A stretch of 20,295 bases of DNA from an archaeon (GCA_024653905.1 JANLGZ010000094.1:1-20295), one strand, 5' to 3'. Counted from the stretch's first letter, positions 7,596 to 14,750 are shown. A program made the numbers and translations. The notes: a model not told the origin generated them from the sequence alone.

Positions 7596-8231
7596 TCAGA
7601 ACCATTTTCTAAAATGAACACATAGCAATGTTCCGTCTTTGAACGTAATTGAAACTTTTTCCTTTATAAATTCATTACTGATGCCAACACCTATCCCAAA
7701 ACGCAAGGTATGATTTTCAAGCGCATACTTGAAACCTTTTAGAGTGAGGCCTTTTACATCGCCTTTCAATGGAAATAATGAAATGATTTCATGAGGAATT
7801 CCTTGAATAAATAATTTTTTTGGCACCAGATAAATTTCCTGATTTTCATGAATTAATTTTGCATTCACATTTTTTGGAACCTGCGTTAGAATAAAAACAT
7901 TAGTAAGAGTCATGTCTGCCCTGTTTCCAAGAGCACCCAGAATAGTGATTTCTTTGAACTTGTTTTTGATACAATAATCCAAGGCAAGCTCAAGATCAAC
8001 TTTATCTTTCTCACGAGGAAATTTTATCATTTTGGTTTCTTTAAATTTTTTCAACGCATTTTTAGAAATAGAATCCATATCCCCAATAATCAAATCAGGT
8101 TTGAATTTTGTTTTAAGAAGTTTATTTGCTCCGCCATCAGCACAGACAATAAAATCATTTTTAGAAATGTGAGAATAAAGATGTTTTGTGTTTACTGTAC
8201 CATTGCATATAATCACTGCTTTTTTTACCAT
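7596..8231 (-). CDS. Thiamine diphosphokinase
   Basis: This 211-residue enzyme transfers diphosphate from ATP to thiamine, making thiamine diphosphate. Motifs match the TPK family (COG1564): VCADGGANKLL, KPDLIIGDMDSI, EKDKVDLELALDYC and GALGNRADMTLTNVFIL. The last normally reads GGRxDHxLAN, so Met stands where His is usual; a substrate-binding change is possible. The frame opens six codons further upstream, but the ATG at 8231 lies 26.5 nt from the centre of a TATA-like palindrome, so I choose it as a leaderless start. It is the first gene of a four-gene run ending with the ThiBPQ-type importer, a salvage set with no ThiE- or ThiC-like gene in view. The promoter-to-start distance leaves no room for a TPP riboswitch. 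Confidence 0.88.
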   Translation of the reverse strand: MVKKAVIICNGTVNTKHLYSHISKNDFIVCADGGANKLLKTKFKPDLIIGDMDSISKNALKKFKETKMIKFPREKDKVDLELALDYCIKNKFKEITILGALGNRADMTLTNVFILTQVPKNVNAKLIHENQEIYLVPKKLFIQGIPHEIISLFPLKGDVKGLTLKGFKYALENHTLRFGIGVGISNEFIKEKVSITFKDGTLLCVHFRKWF

Positions 8232-8248
8232 AATCAAAAAGCGTCTCA

Positions 8249-8266
8249 AACAATTAATTAATTGTT
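8249..8266. promoter_or_regulatory. 18-nt perfect palindrome, probable bidirectional TATA element
   Basis: AACAATTAATTAATTGTT is its own reverse complement. Its centre lies 26.5 nt from the thiamine diphosphokinase ATG at 8231 and 26.5 nt from the folC ATG at 8284 on the other strand, the usual TATA-to-start spacing of leaderless archaeal genes. One symmetric element could therefore seat TBP/TFB in both directions, or double as an operator for a dimeric repressor. Confidence 0.55.
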
Positions 8267-8283
8267 CGCAGTCAATGAATTTT

Positions 8284-9540
8284 ATGAAAATAATGAATTA
8301 TGAAGAAAGCAAGGAATGGCTGTATTCATTAAAATTCGCAATGAAAGGATTCAAACTTGACAAAACAAAAAAGCTGGTTAAGCTTGCAAAAATAGATTTA
8401 GAAAAATTGAAAACAATACATATTGCAGGAAGCAATGGGAAAGGTTCAACGGGCGCATTTACCGAATCTATCCTGAAAGCGCATGGCTACAAAACAGGTT
8501 TTTACACATCCCCTCATCTTGTGGAGCCCACTGAAAGAATGAAAATTAACGGGGAAAATATTTCAAAAAAAAGATTTGCGCAATTGACTAATCATTTCAG
8601 GAAGCTGATGAGAGAAAATAATTTCAAAGCAAACTATTTTGAGGTCATAACAGTAATGGCTTTTAAGTATTTTATTGAAGAAAAAATCGATTTGCTTGTT
8701 GCTGAAGTAGGTCTTGGAGGCCGTTTAGATGCAACCAATGTTCTGAACGGAATGGTTAATGCTATAACTAATATTTCCTTGGAACACACACAATATTTGG
8801 GTAAAAGTATTTCAAAAATCGCAAAAGAAAAAGCCGGAATTATTAAAGAAAATTCAGTAACAATTGTTGCAAAAAATAACCCTGGTCTAAAAGCAATTGA
8901 GGCAAAAGCAAAAGAACAAAAATCACAAATAATCCACCCTGCATGGATTATTAAAAGTTCAACAAACAAAAGACAGGAATTTGATTTAATAAAACCAGAA
9001 AAAATCTCAAAATTAAAAATCAGGATGATTGGAAAACACCAATGCGAAAACGCTTCTCTTGCAATAGCCACAGTAATTGCATTGAGGAAAAATGGATTTA
9101 TTGTTTCAGAAAAAAGCATCAGAAATGGTTTAAAAAAAACATTCTGGAAAGCAAGACTTGAAATAGTGAAAAGAAACCCGATAGTTCTTCTTGATGCAGC
9201 TCATAATCCTGAAGGATGGAAAAAACTGTTTGAATCACTGGAACTTTTTGATTATAAAAAGCTCATCGTCGTTTTCGGTGCAATGAACGACAAGGATGTT
9301 GGCGCGTTCAGAAAATATTTGAAAAAAATCGATTCACTTATATTAACAAAATCCGGTTCTTTCAGGGCAGAAGAGCCTGAAAAACTAAAGAAAAAATTCG
9401 GAAAAGGAACTATTTGCACCCCTGAAAAAAAAGCAATCGAACAGGCACTTTCAGAAGCTGGAAAAAAAGATTTGGTTTTAATTACTGGTTCGATTTATGT
9501 TGTCGGGAAGGTTATTGAAACAATGAAATTGAAAATTTAA
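8284..9540 (+). CDS. folC: Folylpolyglutamate synthase / dihydrofolate synthase (Mur-ligase family)
   Basis: From the ATG at 8284 the protein has 418 residues, normal for FolC, which adds glutamate to dihydropteroate or folates using ATP. Visible motifs are P-loop IHIAGSNGKGST (near 49-56), GFYTSPHLVEPTERM, the FolC signature VAEVGLGGRLDATN (about 139-152), central-domain IGKHQCENASLA (about 249-260), and C-terminal LLDAAHNPEGW (about 302-312), the AHNP loop of Mur ligases. The frame extends to 8188, but that would run through the promoter and into the divergent gene. ATGs at 8275 and 8293 are alternatives; 8284 has the best distance from the shared palindromic TATA element. Its TAA overlaps the tail of FEN-1 on the other strand. 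Archaeal relatives might use other pterins. Confidence 0.9.
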   Translation: MKIMNYEESKEWLYSLKFAMKGFKLDKTKKLVKLAKIDLEKLKTIHIAGSNGKGSTGAFTESILKAHGYKTGFYTSPHLVEPTERMKINGENISKKRFAQLTNHFRKLMRENNFKANYFEVITVMAFKYFIEEKIDLLVAEVGLGGRLDATNVLNGMVNAITNISLEHTQYLGKSISKIAKEKAGIIKENSVTIVAKNNPGLKAIEAKAKEQKSQIIHPAWIIKSSTNKRQEFDLIKPEKISKLKIRMIGKHQCENASLAIATVIALRKNGFIVSEKSIRNGLKKTFWKARLEIVKRNPIVLLDAAHNPEGWKKLFESLELFDYKKLIVVFGAMNDKDVGAFRKYLKKIDSLILTKSGSFRAEEPEKLKKKFGKGTICTPEKKAIEQALSEAGKKDLVLITGSIYVVGKVIETMKLKI

Positions 9541-10562
9541 AACCACTGCCCTAAAGTAGATTGTTTTGTTTTTTCATCAAGCTTTTCATACAACTTATTT
9601 ACTGCACTGGAAACCCTTTCTGTTGAAAAATCGTGCTTGCCGCAAAGAAAATCAATTATTTTTTCCTTATCAGGAAGATTAAACTTTAATGAATAATCAT
9701 CAATTGCTTTTGGGGTTTTGAAAATTTCCTCAACTGCTTTGTAATCAAATCCAGGTTCGAAACCAGTTTCCTTAATAATTTTTTCAAAAGAATCATTTTC
9801 TTTTACAAGTTTTAAAGCAGTTTTGATTCCTATTTTTGGAAACTTTTCATTAAAATCCGTGCCGATAAGAATCCCAATCCAAATAAGTTTTTCTCTGGTT
9901 ATCTGGTTTTCTTCCAGAACTTTTTCCAATATAATTTTTTCAGGCTCAACATCAGCATAAATGTTTTTCCCAGGAATTTTTCTTTTTCCCGTAACACCAA
10001 TATTTCTATAAAGCAACGGAGCACCAAAAAGCAATGCATCATAATCCTGACTAACACAACCGTCAAGTTTTTTGTTTACAACCATCGAAACAATCTGAGC
10101 TTCACCATCACTCGGAGCCTGAATAACAGGAAAACCCATTAAGGAAACCAATTCCTTTGCATCCTCAATCATTTTCGGTTCAAGTTTTAATGCTCTGCTC
10201 CCAAACTTTTTTGCTTCAGCAAGGTCTCCTTTTTCTAAAGCCTCCTGATGTTTCAGGATTGCATCAGTCCTTATTTCAGTTCGTTTTTTTATTGTTTCAT
10301 ATTTCAAATCATTTGGTTTGCCATCAAAAACAAAAACAGGCTTTACACCCCTATCAACAAGATTAATTGTTCTGTAAAAAAGACCAGTGAGATGCGAAGT
10401 CACATTGCCTTTTGAATCCATAAGCGGAGTTCCATCCTGACCTCTTATGCTGGAAAGAAACTGGTAAATAATATTGTAAGAATCAAAACCAAGAGTTTTG
10501 TTATTTAAAGAATCCAAAGAAATGTTTTCCCTTGTTACAATGTCTCCAATAGCTGTTCCCAT
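9537..10562 (-). CDS. fen: Flap endonuclease 1
   Basis: This 341-residue structure-specific nuclease removes 5' flaps in Okazaki-fragment maturation and base-excision repair. Classical metal-binding residues fall at their usual numbers: Asp27 (LGFDSYN), Asp80 (VFVFDGKP), Glu154 with Asp152 (APSDGEAQ; position 152 is normally Glu), Asp173 and Asp175 (SQDYDALLFG) and Asp236 (GTDFNEKFPKIGIKTAL). The C-terminus QSTLGQWF is a textbook PIP box (QxxLxxWF) for the PCNA clamp. The helix-hairpin-helix loop lacks the usual GIGPKKAL, reading GIKTAL. The first residue fixes the start, since the numbering then matches the family. A TACTATATTC stretch about 20 nt upstream may be its promoter. Confidence 0.96.
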   Translation of the reverse strand: MGTAIGDIVTRENISLDSLNNKTLGFDSYNIIYQFLSSIRGQDGTPLMDSKGNVTSHLTGLFYRTINLVDRGVKPVFVFDGKPNDLKYETIKKRTEIRTDAILKHQEALEKGDLAEAKKFGSRALKLEPKMIEDAKELVSLMGFPVIQAPSDGEAQIVSMVVNKKLDGCVSQDYDALLFGAPLLYRNIGVTGKRKIPGKNIYADVEPEKIILEKVLEENQITREKLIWIGILIGTDFNEKFPKIGIKTALKLVKENDSFEKIIKETGFEPGFDYKAVEEIFKTPKAIDDYSLKFNLPDKEKIIDFLCGKHDFSTERVSSAVNKLYEKLDEKTKQSTLGQWF

Positions 10563-10640
10563 AGCAATAGTAAGAATATAGTAATTGTTAAAACTCTATT
10601 CAAAATAGAATTCAACCAAATCAGCAAATCGCAAGCCTAA

Positions 10641-10658
10641 TATATAACATGTTATATA
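10641..10658 (+). promoter_or_regulatory. 18-nt perfect palindrome over the TATA box of the RHH regulator gene
   Basis: TATATAACATGTTATATA equals its own reverse complement. Its right half contains a TATA sequence centred about 26 nt before the ATG at 10682, so a dimeric protein bound here would block TBP. Ribbon-helix-helix proteins often repress their own gene through such sites, making the product of the next gene the obvious candidate ligand. Confidence 0.6.
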
Positions 10659-10681
10659 AGATGTTGACATAGGCGTGAAAA

Positions 10682-10909
10682 ATGAAGCATTATTCTCTTG
10701 TAATTGAAGAAAAGCTAGTAAACCAAGTAGATGAATTAATCAAAAAACACGGTTTATACGCCAGCAGAAGTGATTTTATACGAGATGCAATAAGGCAAAG
10801 GCTCATTGAAATAAAGAGGCTTTTGGAAGATGGCGAAACCAAAATAGCTATTGAAAAGCCTGAGAATGAAAAGAAACAGGAAAATGAGCATTTTAGAGGC
10901 GTTCATTAG
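10682..10909 (+). CDS. Ribbon-helix-helix (CopG/NikR-type) transcriptional regulator
   Basis: This 75-residue protein is an almost bare RHH domain: strand HYSLVIEEKLVNQVDELIKK with the following SRSDFIRDAIRQRLIEI, the usual beta strand, helix, S-R-S-[DE]-F-I-R-[DE]-A turn and second helix. Two copies pair their strands to read the DNA major groove. About 25 charged residues follow (KPENEKKQENEH), probably flexible, and there is no metal- or ligand-binding ACT domain as in full NikR. A perfect palindrome overlies its promoter, which suggests autoregulation. No toxin gene adjoins in a tight pair, so an antitoxin role is less likely; the next gene begins 70 nt later on the same strand. Confidence 0.85.
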   Translation: MKHYSLVIEEKLVNQVDELIKKHGLYASRSDFIRDAIRQRLIEIKRLLEDGETKIAIEKPENEKKQENEHFRGVH

Positions 10910-10979
10910 CTGAAACATATGTCTCAACCTATTTCTTATAGACTTTTAACTCCTTTCACACAAATCCATATTGATAAAC

Positions 10980-11699
10980 ATGGTTAAAATTCAGGACAAA
11001 GGCGAAAAATTTATTCTATCCTTTTCTGATGAGGAAACAAAGAACCTGAAGCTAAAGAGCAATATTGATTATGAACTCACCAAAGCCAAAGATGGGTTAT
11101 GGGTTTTGATTGAAGGAAACGAAAACAATATTATTGATGATACTGAACAAAAAATTATTGGGTTATTGAAAAAACTTTCATTAAGCGAAAGAGTTGAAGG
11201 GGCTTTTGAAAAAAACCTGAACCCTGAAGGTTTGGCAAAGTTCAATCAGCTGATTAAAGACGGAAAAATTGAAAAGTTCAAATTAAACGAGTCTTACAAA
11301 AAAGCAGTTTATCAGCTCCCTGAACAGGAAGAAAAAAGTTATGACAATAATGAAAAAGAAATCCAGGATTATACTCTTGAAAAAGACGGATTTTTAGTTG
11401 TTAAAAATGAACAGCGCGCGAAAGCACTGAGCAATGAATTACAAGAACAAATAAAGGAAGGAAAAATTAAAGGCACAAGAGCATTCACCGGAGAATTTTA
11501 TATAATTGAAAGCGAACTGCTGAATTCTGCAGAACAAAAAGCACTCAAAGAACTTAAATCACAAAAAAATAGCGATTTGAACAATTTAAGCAAAAACACA
11601 AAACTAACCAACACACTTTTGAGAATCGCACTTGAATTTTTAAAAGAAGAAGGACAGGTTATTGAAAAGAAAAAAGACCATTACCAATACATAGAGTGA
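10980..11699 (+). CDS. Unrecognised 239-aa protein with repeated winged-helix-like motifs
   Basis: I do not recognise the family. An ATG at 10980 is chosen over an in-frame TTG three codons upstream. The first 45 or so residues (FILSFSDEE... DYELTKAKDGLWVLIE) look like a small beta domain. After it, a motif recurs three times: IKDGKIEKFKL...AVYQLPE, IKEGKIKGTRA...FYIIE, and, at the very end, LKEEGQVIEKKKDHYQYIE. Each looks like the last helix plus the hairpin wing of a winged-helix domain, so this may be a tandem winged-helix DNA- or RNA-binding protein. It is very rich in Lys and Glu and has no membrane segment. It follows the RHH regulator gene and precedes the USP-like gene by four nucleotides, so the last two are surely co-transcribed. 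Confidence 0.6.
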   Translation: MVKIQDKGEKFILSFSDEETKNLKLKSNIDYELTKAKDGLWVLIEGNENNIIDDTEQKIIGLLKKLSLSERVEGAFEKNLNPEGLAKFNQLIKDGKIEKFKLNESYKKAVYQLPEQEEKSYDNNEKEIQDYTLEKDGFLVVKNEQRAKALSNELQEQIKEGKIKGTRAFTGEFYIIESELLNSAEQKALKELKSQKNSDLNNLSKNTKLTNTLLRIALEFLKEEGQVIEKKKDHYQYIE

Positions 11700-11703
11700 T
11701 TGT

Positions 11704-12072
11704 ATGACTGTTTTGATACCGCTTTTGTCAGAAAAAGAAAATGACGAAGAGTTCCTTGAACAAGCACTCAAAGGAACTAAAGATATTATTCTGCTTATTG
11801 TTGTTGATGCAAATTCAAAAGAAGAATTCGGTTTTGCAACTTCACATATTCAAACAGCAAGGATTGTTATGGAAGATGTGAAAACATCGATAGGGAAAAG
11901 GAGAAAACGAGCAGAAGACATTATTGAATGGGGCGATACCAAAAACAAAATAATGAACATTGCTTTGCTCAGAAAAGTTGACAAAGTTATTCTTAAAAAA
12001 CAAGAAAATCATTATTTTGAAGAATTAGTGAAAAACCTGAGAAAAGAAAAAATTGAAGTTGAAGTTATTTAA
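11704..12072 (+). CDS. Universal-stress-protein-like small Rossmann-fold protein
   Basis: This 122-residue soluble protein alternates strands and helices: TVLIPLLSE, DIILLIVVDANS, a long basic helix (QTARIVMEDVKTSIGKRRKR), AEDIIEWGDTKNKIMNIALL, then KVDKVILKKQ and a last helix-strand ending VEVI. The order, and the IIEWGDTKNKIMNIALLRKV segment that mirrors the GdpaeeIlelA region of universal stress proteins, suggest the USP fold. The ATP-binding G-x2-G-x9-G-S/T signature is absent, so it would belong to the non-ATP-binding branch, if to this family at all. It starts four nucleotides after the previous gene and its end overlaps the trpS end by four nucleotides on the other strand. The function is unknown. 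Confidence 0.5.
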   Translation: MTVLIPLLSEKENDEEFLEQALKGTKDIILLIVVDANSKEEFGFATSHIQTARIVMEDVKTSIGKRRKRAEDIIEWGDTKNKIMNIALLRKVDKVILKKQENHYFEELVKNLRKEKIEVEVI

Positions 12073-13148
12073 CCATTCACAATTTTTTCAGCTAATTTCA
12101 AATTACTTTTCGCATTCTTCTGATGCTCTTTTAAAAAAGGAATGAAAAAATCAATTGCAAATTGTTTTAGTCCAGAAGCAAGCATTTCCCCTGAAGCAAA
12201 TTCTTTTCCGATTTTTTCAAGCTCTTTAGTATCAGGATAGTGGAACTTAAGCATTTCATAAACCAAATCAATTTCCAAATTACCGCCTTTTTCCCTGTGC
12301 TCTTCCAGTGTAGGCTGGCCTCCAGAAAAAGCTTTTTTAATTTTCTTTTCTGCTTCTTTCAAATCATCACTCAAAAAAATTGCTGTTTCAGGATGAGACG
12401 CACTCATCTTAGCCCCAGGCTGCAAACCGCTCTGATGCTTGAAATAAATAAAACTCGGGGTTTCAATTTTGTAAGGAAGTCTCTTCGCAATGTCTCTTGT
12501 TAATCTTGCATGCGGATCCTGATCAAGACCTATACCTGTAATGCTTGGCATGCTTCCTTCAAATTCCTCAAGCTGAGGATGCAGAATATCAGCATACTGC
12601 AAAAAGTTTGCACCAACTTTTCCCAAATCAACATGACCATAAACCGCTTCAAACGTATTCTTGGTTATTTTTTTACTCAATTCAAAAGCAAATTCATAAT
12701 AACGATTTTCTTTTTTTGACTGCACATAAATATCACTTTTACTCAAACCTAAAGCAAGAGCATCGGCAGTGTTTTTCACAGCCCATTTTTTTGCAGTTTT
12801 AAGATCAGGAATTTTATTATCAGGCCTGCTCAAAAAAGCATCTAAATCAGAAACAGCAAAATAATTCTTTGCCCCTTTTTTCTTGAAAAAATTGAACAAA
12901 TCCAAATCAACCTTGTGCCCTAAATGATAAGGTCCAGAAGCGGCTATTCCTGTAATATTCACGAATGGTTTTTTTGATTCGATTCTTTTCGCAACTTTAT
13001 CAAAATCACGATGGGCAACAATAATATTTCTTTCAAACAAGTAATGATTAAGCTTGAGGCTATCCGGAAACTGTTTTAATCCGAACTCTTTGAAAACGTG
13101 CTCGTAATCACTAACCTTTAAATTTCCCCATGGGTCGATTTCCTGCAT
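12069..13148 (-). CDS. trpS: Tryptophanyl-tRNA synthetase, archaeal/eukaryotic type
   Basis: This 359-residue class I synthetase charges tRNA-Trp. The N-terminus EIDPWGNLKVSDYEHVFKEF is typical of archaeal and eukaryotic TrpRS and absent from the bacterial type. The HIGH-like motif is PYHLGH (73-78). The KMSKS-like loop is KMSAS (247-251) within QPGAKMSASHPETA. TGIGLDQDPHARLTRDIA, which forms part of the tryptophan pocket, lies between. Length is close to the family norm. The ATG overlaps the stop of the 126-aa gene upstream by one base (TAATG), and a sigma-like gene stands before that, so a three-gene minus-strand operon is likely, with the synthetase last. Confidence 0.95.
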   Translation of the reverse strand: MQEIDPWGNLKVSDYEHVFKEFGLKQFPDSLKLNHYLFERNIIVAHRDFDKVAKRIESKKPFVNITGIAASGPYHLGHKVDLDLFNFFKKKGAKNYFAVSDLDAFLSRPDNKIPDLKTAKKWAVKNTADALALGLSKSDIYVQSKKENRYYEFAFELSKKITKNTFEAVYGHVDLGKVGANFLQYADILHPQLEEFEGSMPSITGIGLDQDPHARLTRDIAKRLPYKIETPSFIYFKHQSGLQPGAKMSASHPETAIFLSDDLKEAEKKIKKAFSGGQPTLEEHREKGGNLEIDLVYEMLKFHYPDTKELEKIGKEFASGEMLASGLKQFAIDFFIPFLKEHQKNAKSNLKLAEKIVNG

Positions 13149-13528
13149 TAACCAAGCCTTCTACTAGTACTTGAAAACCTGGCATTTCCCGTACCCCTAC
13201 CAGTAACAGCCACAGGTTTTTCTTTGACATATTTTCTAAAACCATCAGCTGAATCACTTCTATCAAGTCTTTTAGGATGCAAAACCAACATTTTGGTTTC
13301 CGGAGTAAACAAAAAACTCAATTTAGAATTTTTCATTAGTTGTCCAGCAATATCTTTCCTTGAAAGGTCAGGCCTTCCTAACTTTTCCCTTCTTTGACCA
13401 GCCATCTTGGCTACAATCCGCAAAAAAGTAAAAGCACGATCACGAGGGTCTTGTTTAAACCCCAGATTACTCTTTATTCCATCCAATTCTTTATCAGTAA
13501 ATACTAAGACAGGTTTTGGTTTTTGCAA
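13148..13528 (-). CDS. Unrecognised 126-aa basic protein between sigma-like gene and trpS, TTG start
   Basis: I know no family for this protein. It starts at a TTG (13528) with GGTGA 6 nt upstream and an in-frame TAA immediately before, so no longer form exists. Residues 5-75 are probably helical (FTDKELDGIKSNLGF, RDRAFTFLRIVAKMAGQRRE, LSRKDIAGQLMKNS), then come two short strands (LSFLFTPETKMLVLHPKRL). The last 30 residues are rich in Gly, Arg and Ser (GRGTGNARFSSTSRRLG) and look disordered and nucleic-acid-binding. There is no Cys pair or membrane segment. It lies 47 nt after the sigma-like gene and overlaps trpS by one base. A partner or modulator of the sigma-like protein is an idea from position only. 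Confidence 0.65.
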   Translation of the reverse strand: MQKPKPVLVFTDKELDGIKSNLGFKQDPRDRAFTFLRIVAKMAGQRREKLGRPDLSRKDIAGQLMKNSKLSFLFTPETKMLVLHPKRLDRSDSADGFRKYVKEKPVAVTGRGTGNARFSSTSRRLG

Positions 13529-13575
13529 TTAAATTCACCTTTTAAATTAGCACTCAAGAAGTATTTATTAGTTAG

Positions 13576-14580
13576 TTACGCTACTTTATCTTTGATTTTT
13601 CTTATTGCAATTGATACTGCTGGGAGATTAGTGCCGCGCCGATTGGCAATTTCCTTTCGCGAAACTCCTTCAGCCAATAATTCAAGAATCGCCTTTTCGG
13701 TTTCAGTTAAAGGAACTTTAAATTTAATTTCTGAACTTTTTCTGCGTTGTTCTAATCCCAAACGAGGCATCTTTGTATCAGGAAAATTATAGATATTCTC
13801 AGCCTGAACTAACGCGAGACGCGGATTACCTTTTCTTGTTGTTGGACCGATTTCTCTCAGAACATCTCTGATTCTAAAAGGGATTATGCGTGTTTTTTTT
13901 AAAAAATTTAACCATTGTTCAGTTAATTCTTCTAAAGAGCCATATTTGCGGGGATTAAAATAATTAACCTCAGATAATAACTTTTCCAAAACTGTTTGAC
14001 GCAAATCTTCCGCTGAAATCATAGGAGTTGTTCTAAAATAATTGCTTTTTTTCACCAATTCTGCGGCCGCAGTCATTAATGCGCTTTTTTCAGTTTGAGT
14101 TAATTTATTTTCAGGACGCCTTCTTTGTACCTGCCTTGTGATTTTTGCAGTCTGCTCTTCAGTTCGCAAATTAAACTTTTTAATAATCGCGTTAATAGCA
14201 TTATAGGCAATAGGACTAAAGGATGGATTTTTGTTTCTCCCCCCTGCTTTTTGCCTGTTTTTTTCTTCCGCTTCCCCCAGAAGAATTTTTCTTATTTCTT
14301 CAGTCGAATGCTGAGGCGCTAATTCAATGATTCTTTGTAATCTCCAGAGTTTTGGGCGGGCATATATTATCCACTCGGTTTCGGGATTTTTTCTAAACTT
14401 TTGAATTAAACCCATTGCTGTTTCAATATTCTTAGGATTAGGCCTTTCAATTAAATCTAAAACTGACATCGGAATCTCAAATCTTTCGGAAACTTCTTTT
14501 AAGGGAGTTAAAGGCCATAAGTTCTTGTGATCTAAAATCCGCTGTTGTCTTTTAGTGAGTTCTGTTTTTTTTCGGAACAT
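13576..14580 (-). CDS. Sigma-70-like protein with region-2-like and region-4-like domains
   Basis: This 334-residue protein resembles bacterial sigma factors, which archaea normally lack. Residues about 175-245 read MISAEDLRQTVLEKLLSEVN, then YFNPRKYGSLEELTEQWLNF and IIPFRIRDVLREIG, following the region 2 pattern (EDLxQ...LL...FdP.kg.sf..y....Ir..ird.lR) that in bacteria grips the beta' clamp helices and the -10 element. The C-terminus LTETEKAILELLAEGVSRKE plus IANRRGTNLPAVSIAIRKIK is a region 4/LuxR-type helix-turn-helix. The first 60 residues may hold another HTH (LTPLKEVSERFEIPMSVLDL); residues 70-170 are unassigned and basic. An alternative is a plain multi-HTH regulator sharing only distant likeness. 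It is first in a run with a 126-aa gene and trpS. There is no clear Shine-Dalgarno. Confidence 0.6.
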   Translation of the reverse strand: MFRKKTELTKRQQRILDHKNLWPLTPLKEVSERFEIPMSVLDLIERPNPKNIETAMGLIQKFRKNPETEWIIYARPKLWRLQRIIELAPQHSTEEIRKILLGEAEEKNRQKAGGRNKNPSFSPIAYNAINAIIKKFNLRTEEQTAKITRQVQRRRPENKLTQTEKSALMTAAAELVKKSNYFRTTPMISAEDLRQTVLEKLLSEVNYFNPRKYGSLEELTEQWLNFLKKTRIIPFRIRDVLREIGPTTRKGNPRLALVQAENIYNFPDTKMPRLGLEQRRKSSEIKFKVPLTETEKAILELLAEGVSRKEIANRRGTNLPAVSIAIRKIKDKVA

Positions 14581-14750
14581 CGTAAAAAGAATGCTATTGG
14601 TAGTATTTCAATTTATTGATTTAACCTAAATTTAATCTACAGCTAATCTTGAACATTAATCAAGAATAACTTATTTAAAAAAATATATTAAGATATAAAT
14701 TGAACTAAGTACACATATTACAAATAGTAATAGCAGTTGTGTGATTTAAA

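Noticed and set aside
8188..8283. FolC start at 8188
   Set aside because: It would run through the shared palindromic promoter and into the thiamine diphosphokinase gene; the added residues do not resemble FolC.
8232..8283. TPP riboswitch before the thiamine operon
   Set aside because: The leader is too short and lacks the CTGAGA and ACCTGAT-like THI-box elements.
10971..10979. TTG start three codons before the ATG of the 239-aa protein
   Set aside because: No GGTGA precedes it, unlike the other TTG starts here, and a normal ATG follows at once.
14647..14665. Inverted repeat TCTTGA-N7-TCAAGA between the sigma-like gene and endA
   Set aside because: Six-base arms are expected by chance in AT-rich DNA and there is no second copy or clear tie to either promoter; possible operator only.
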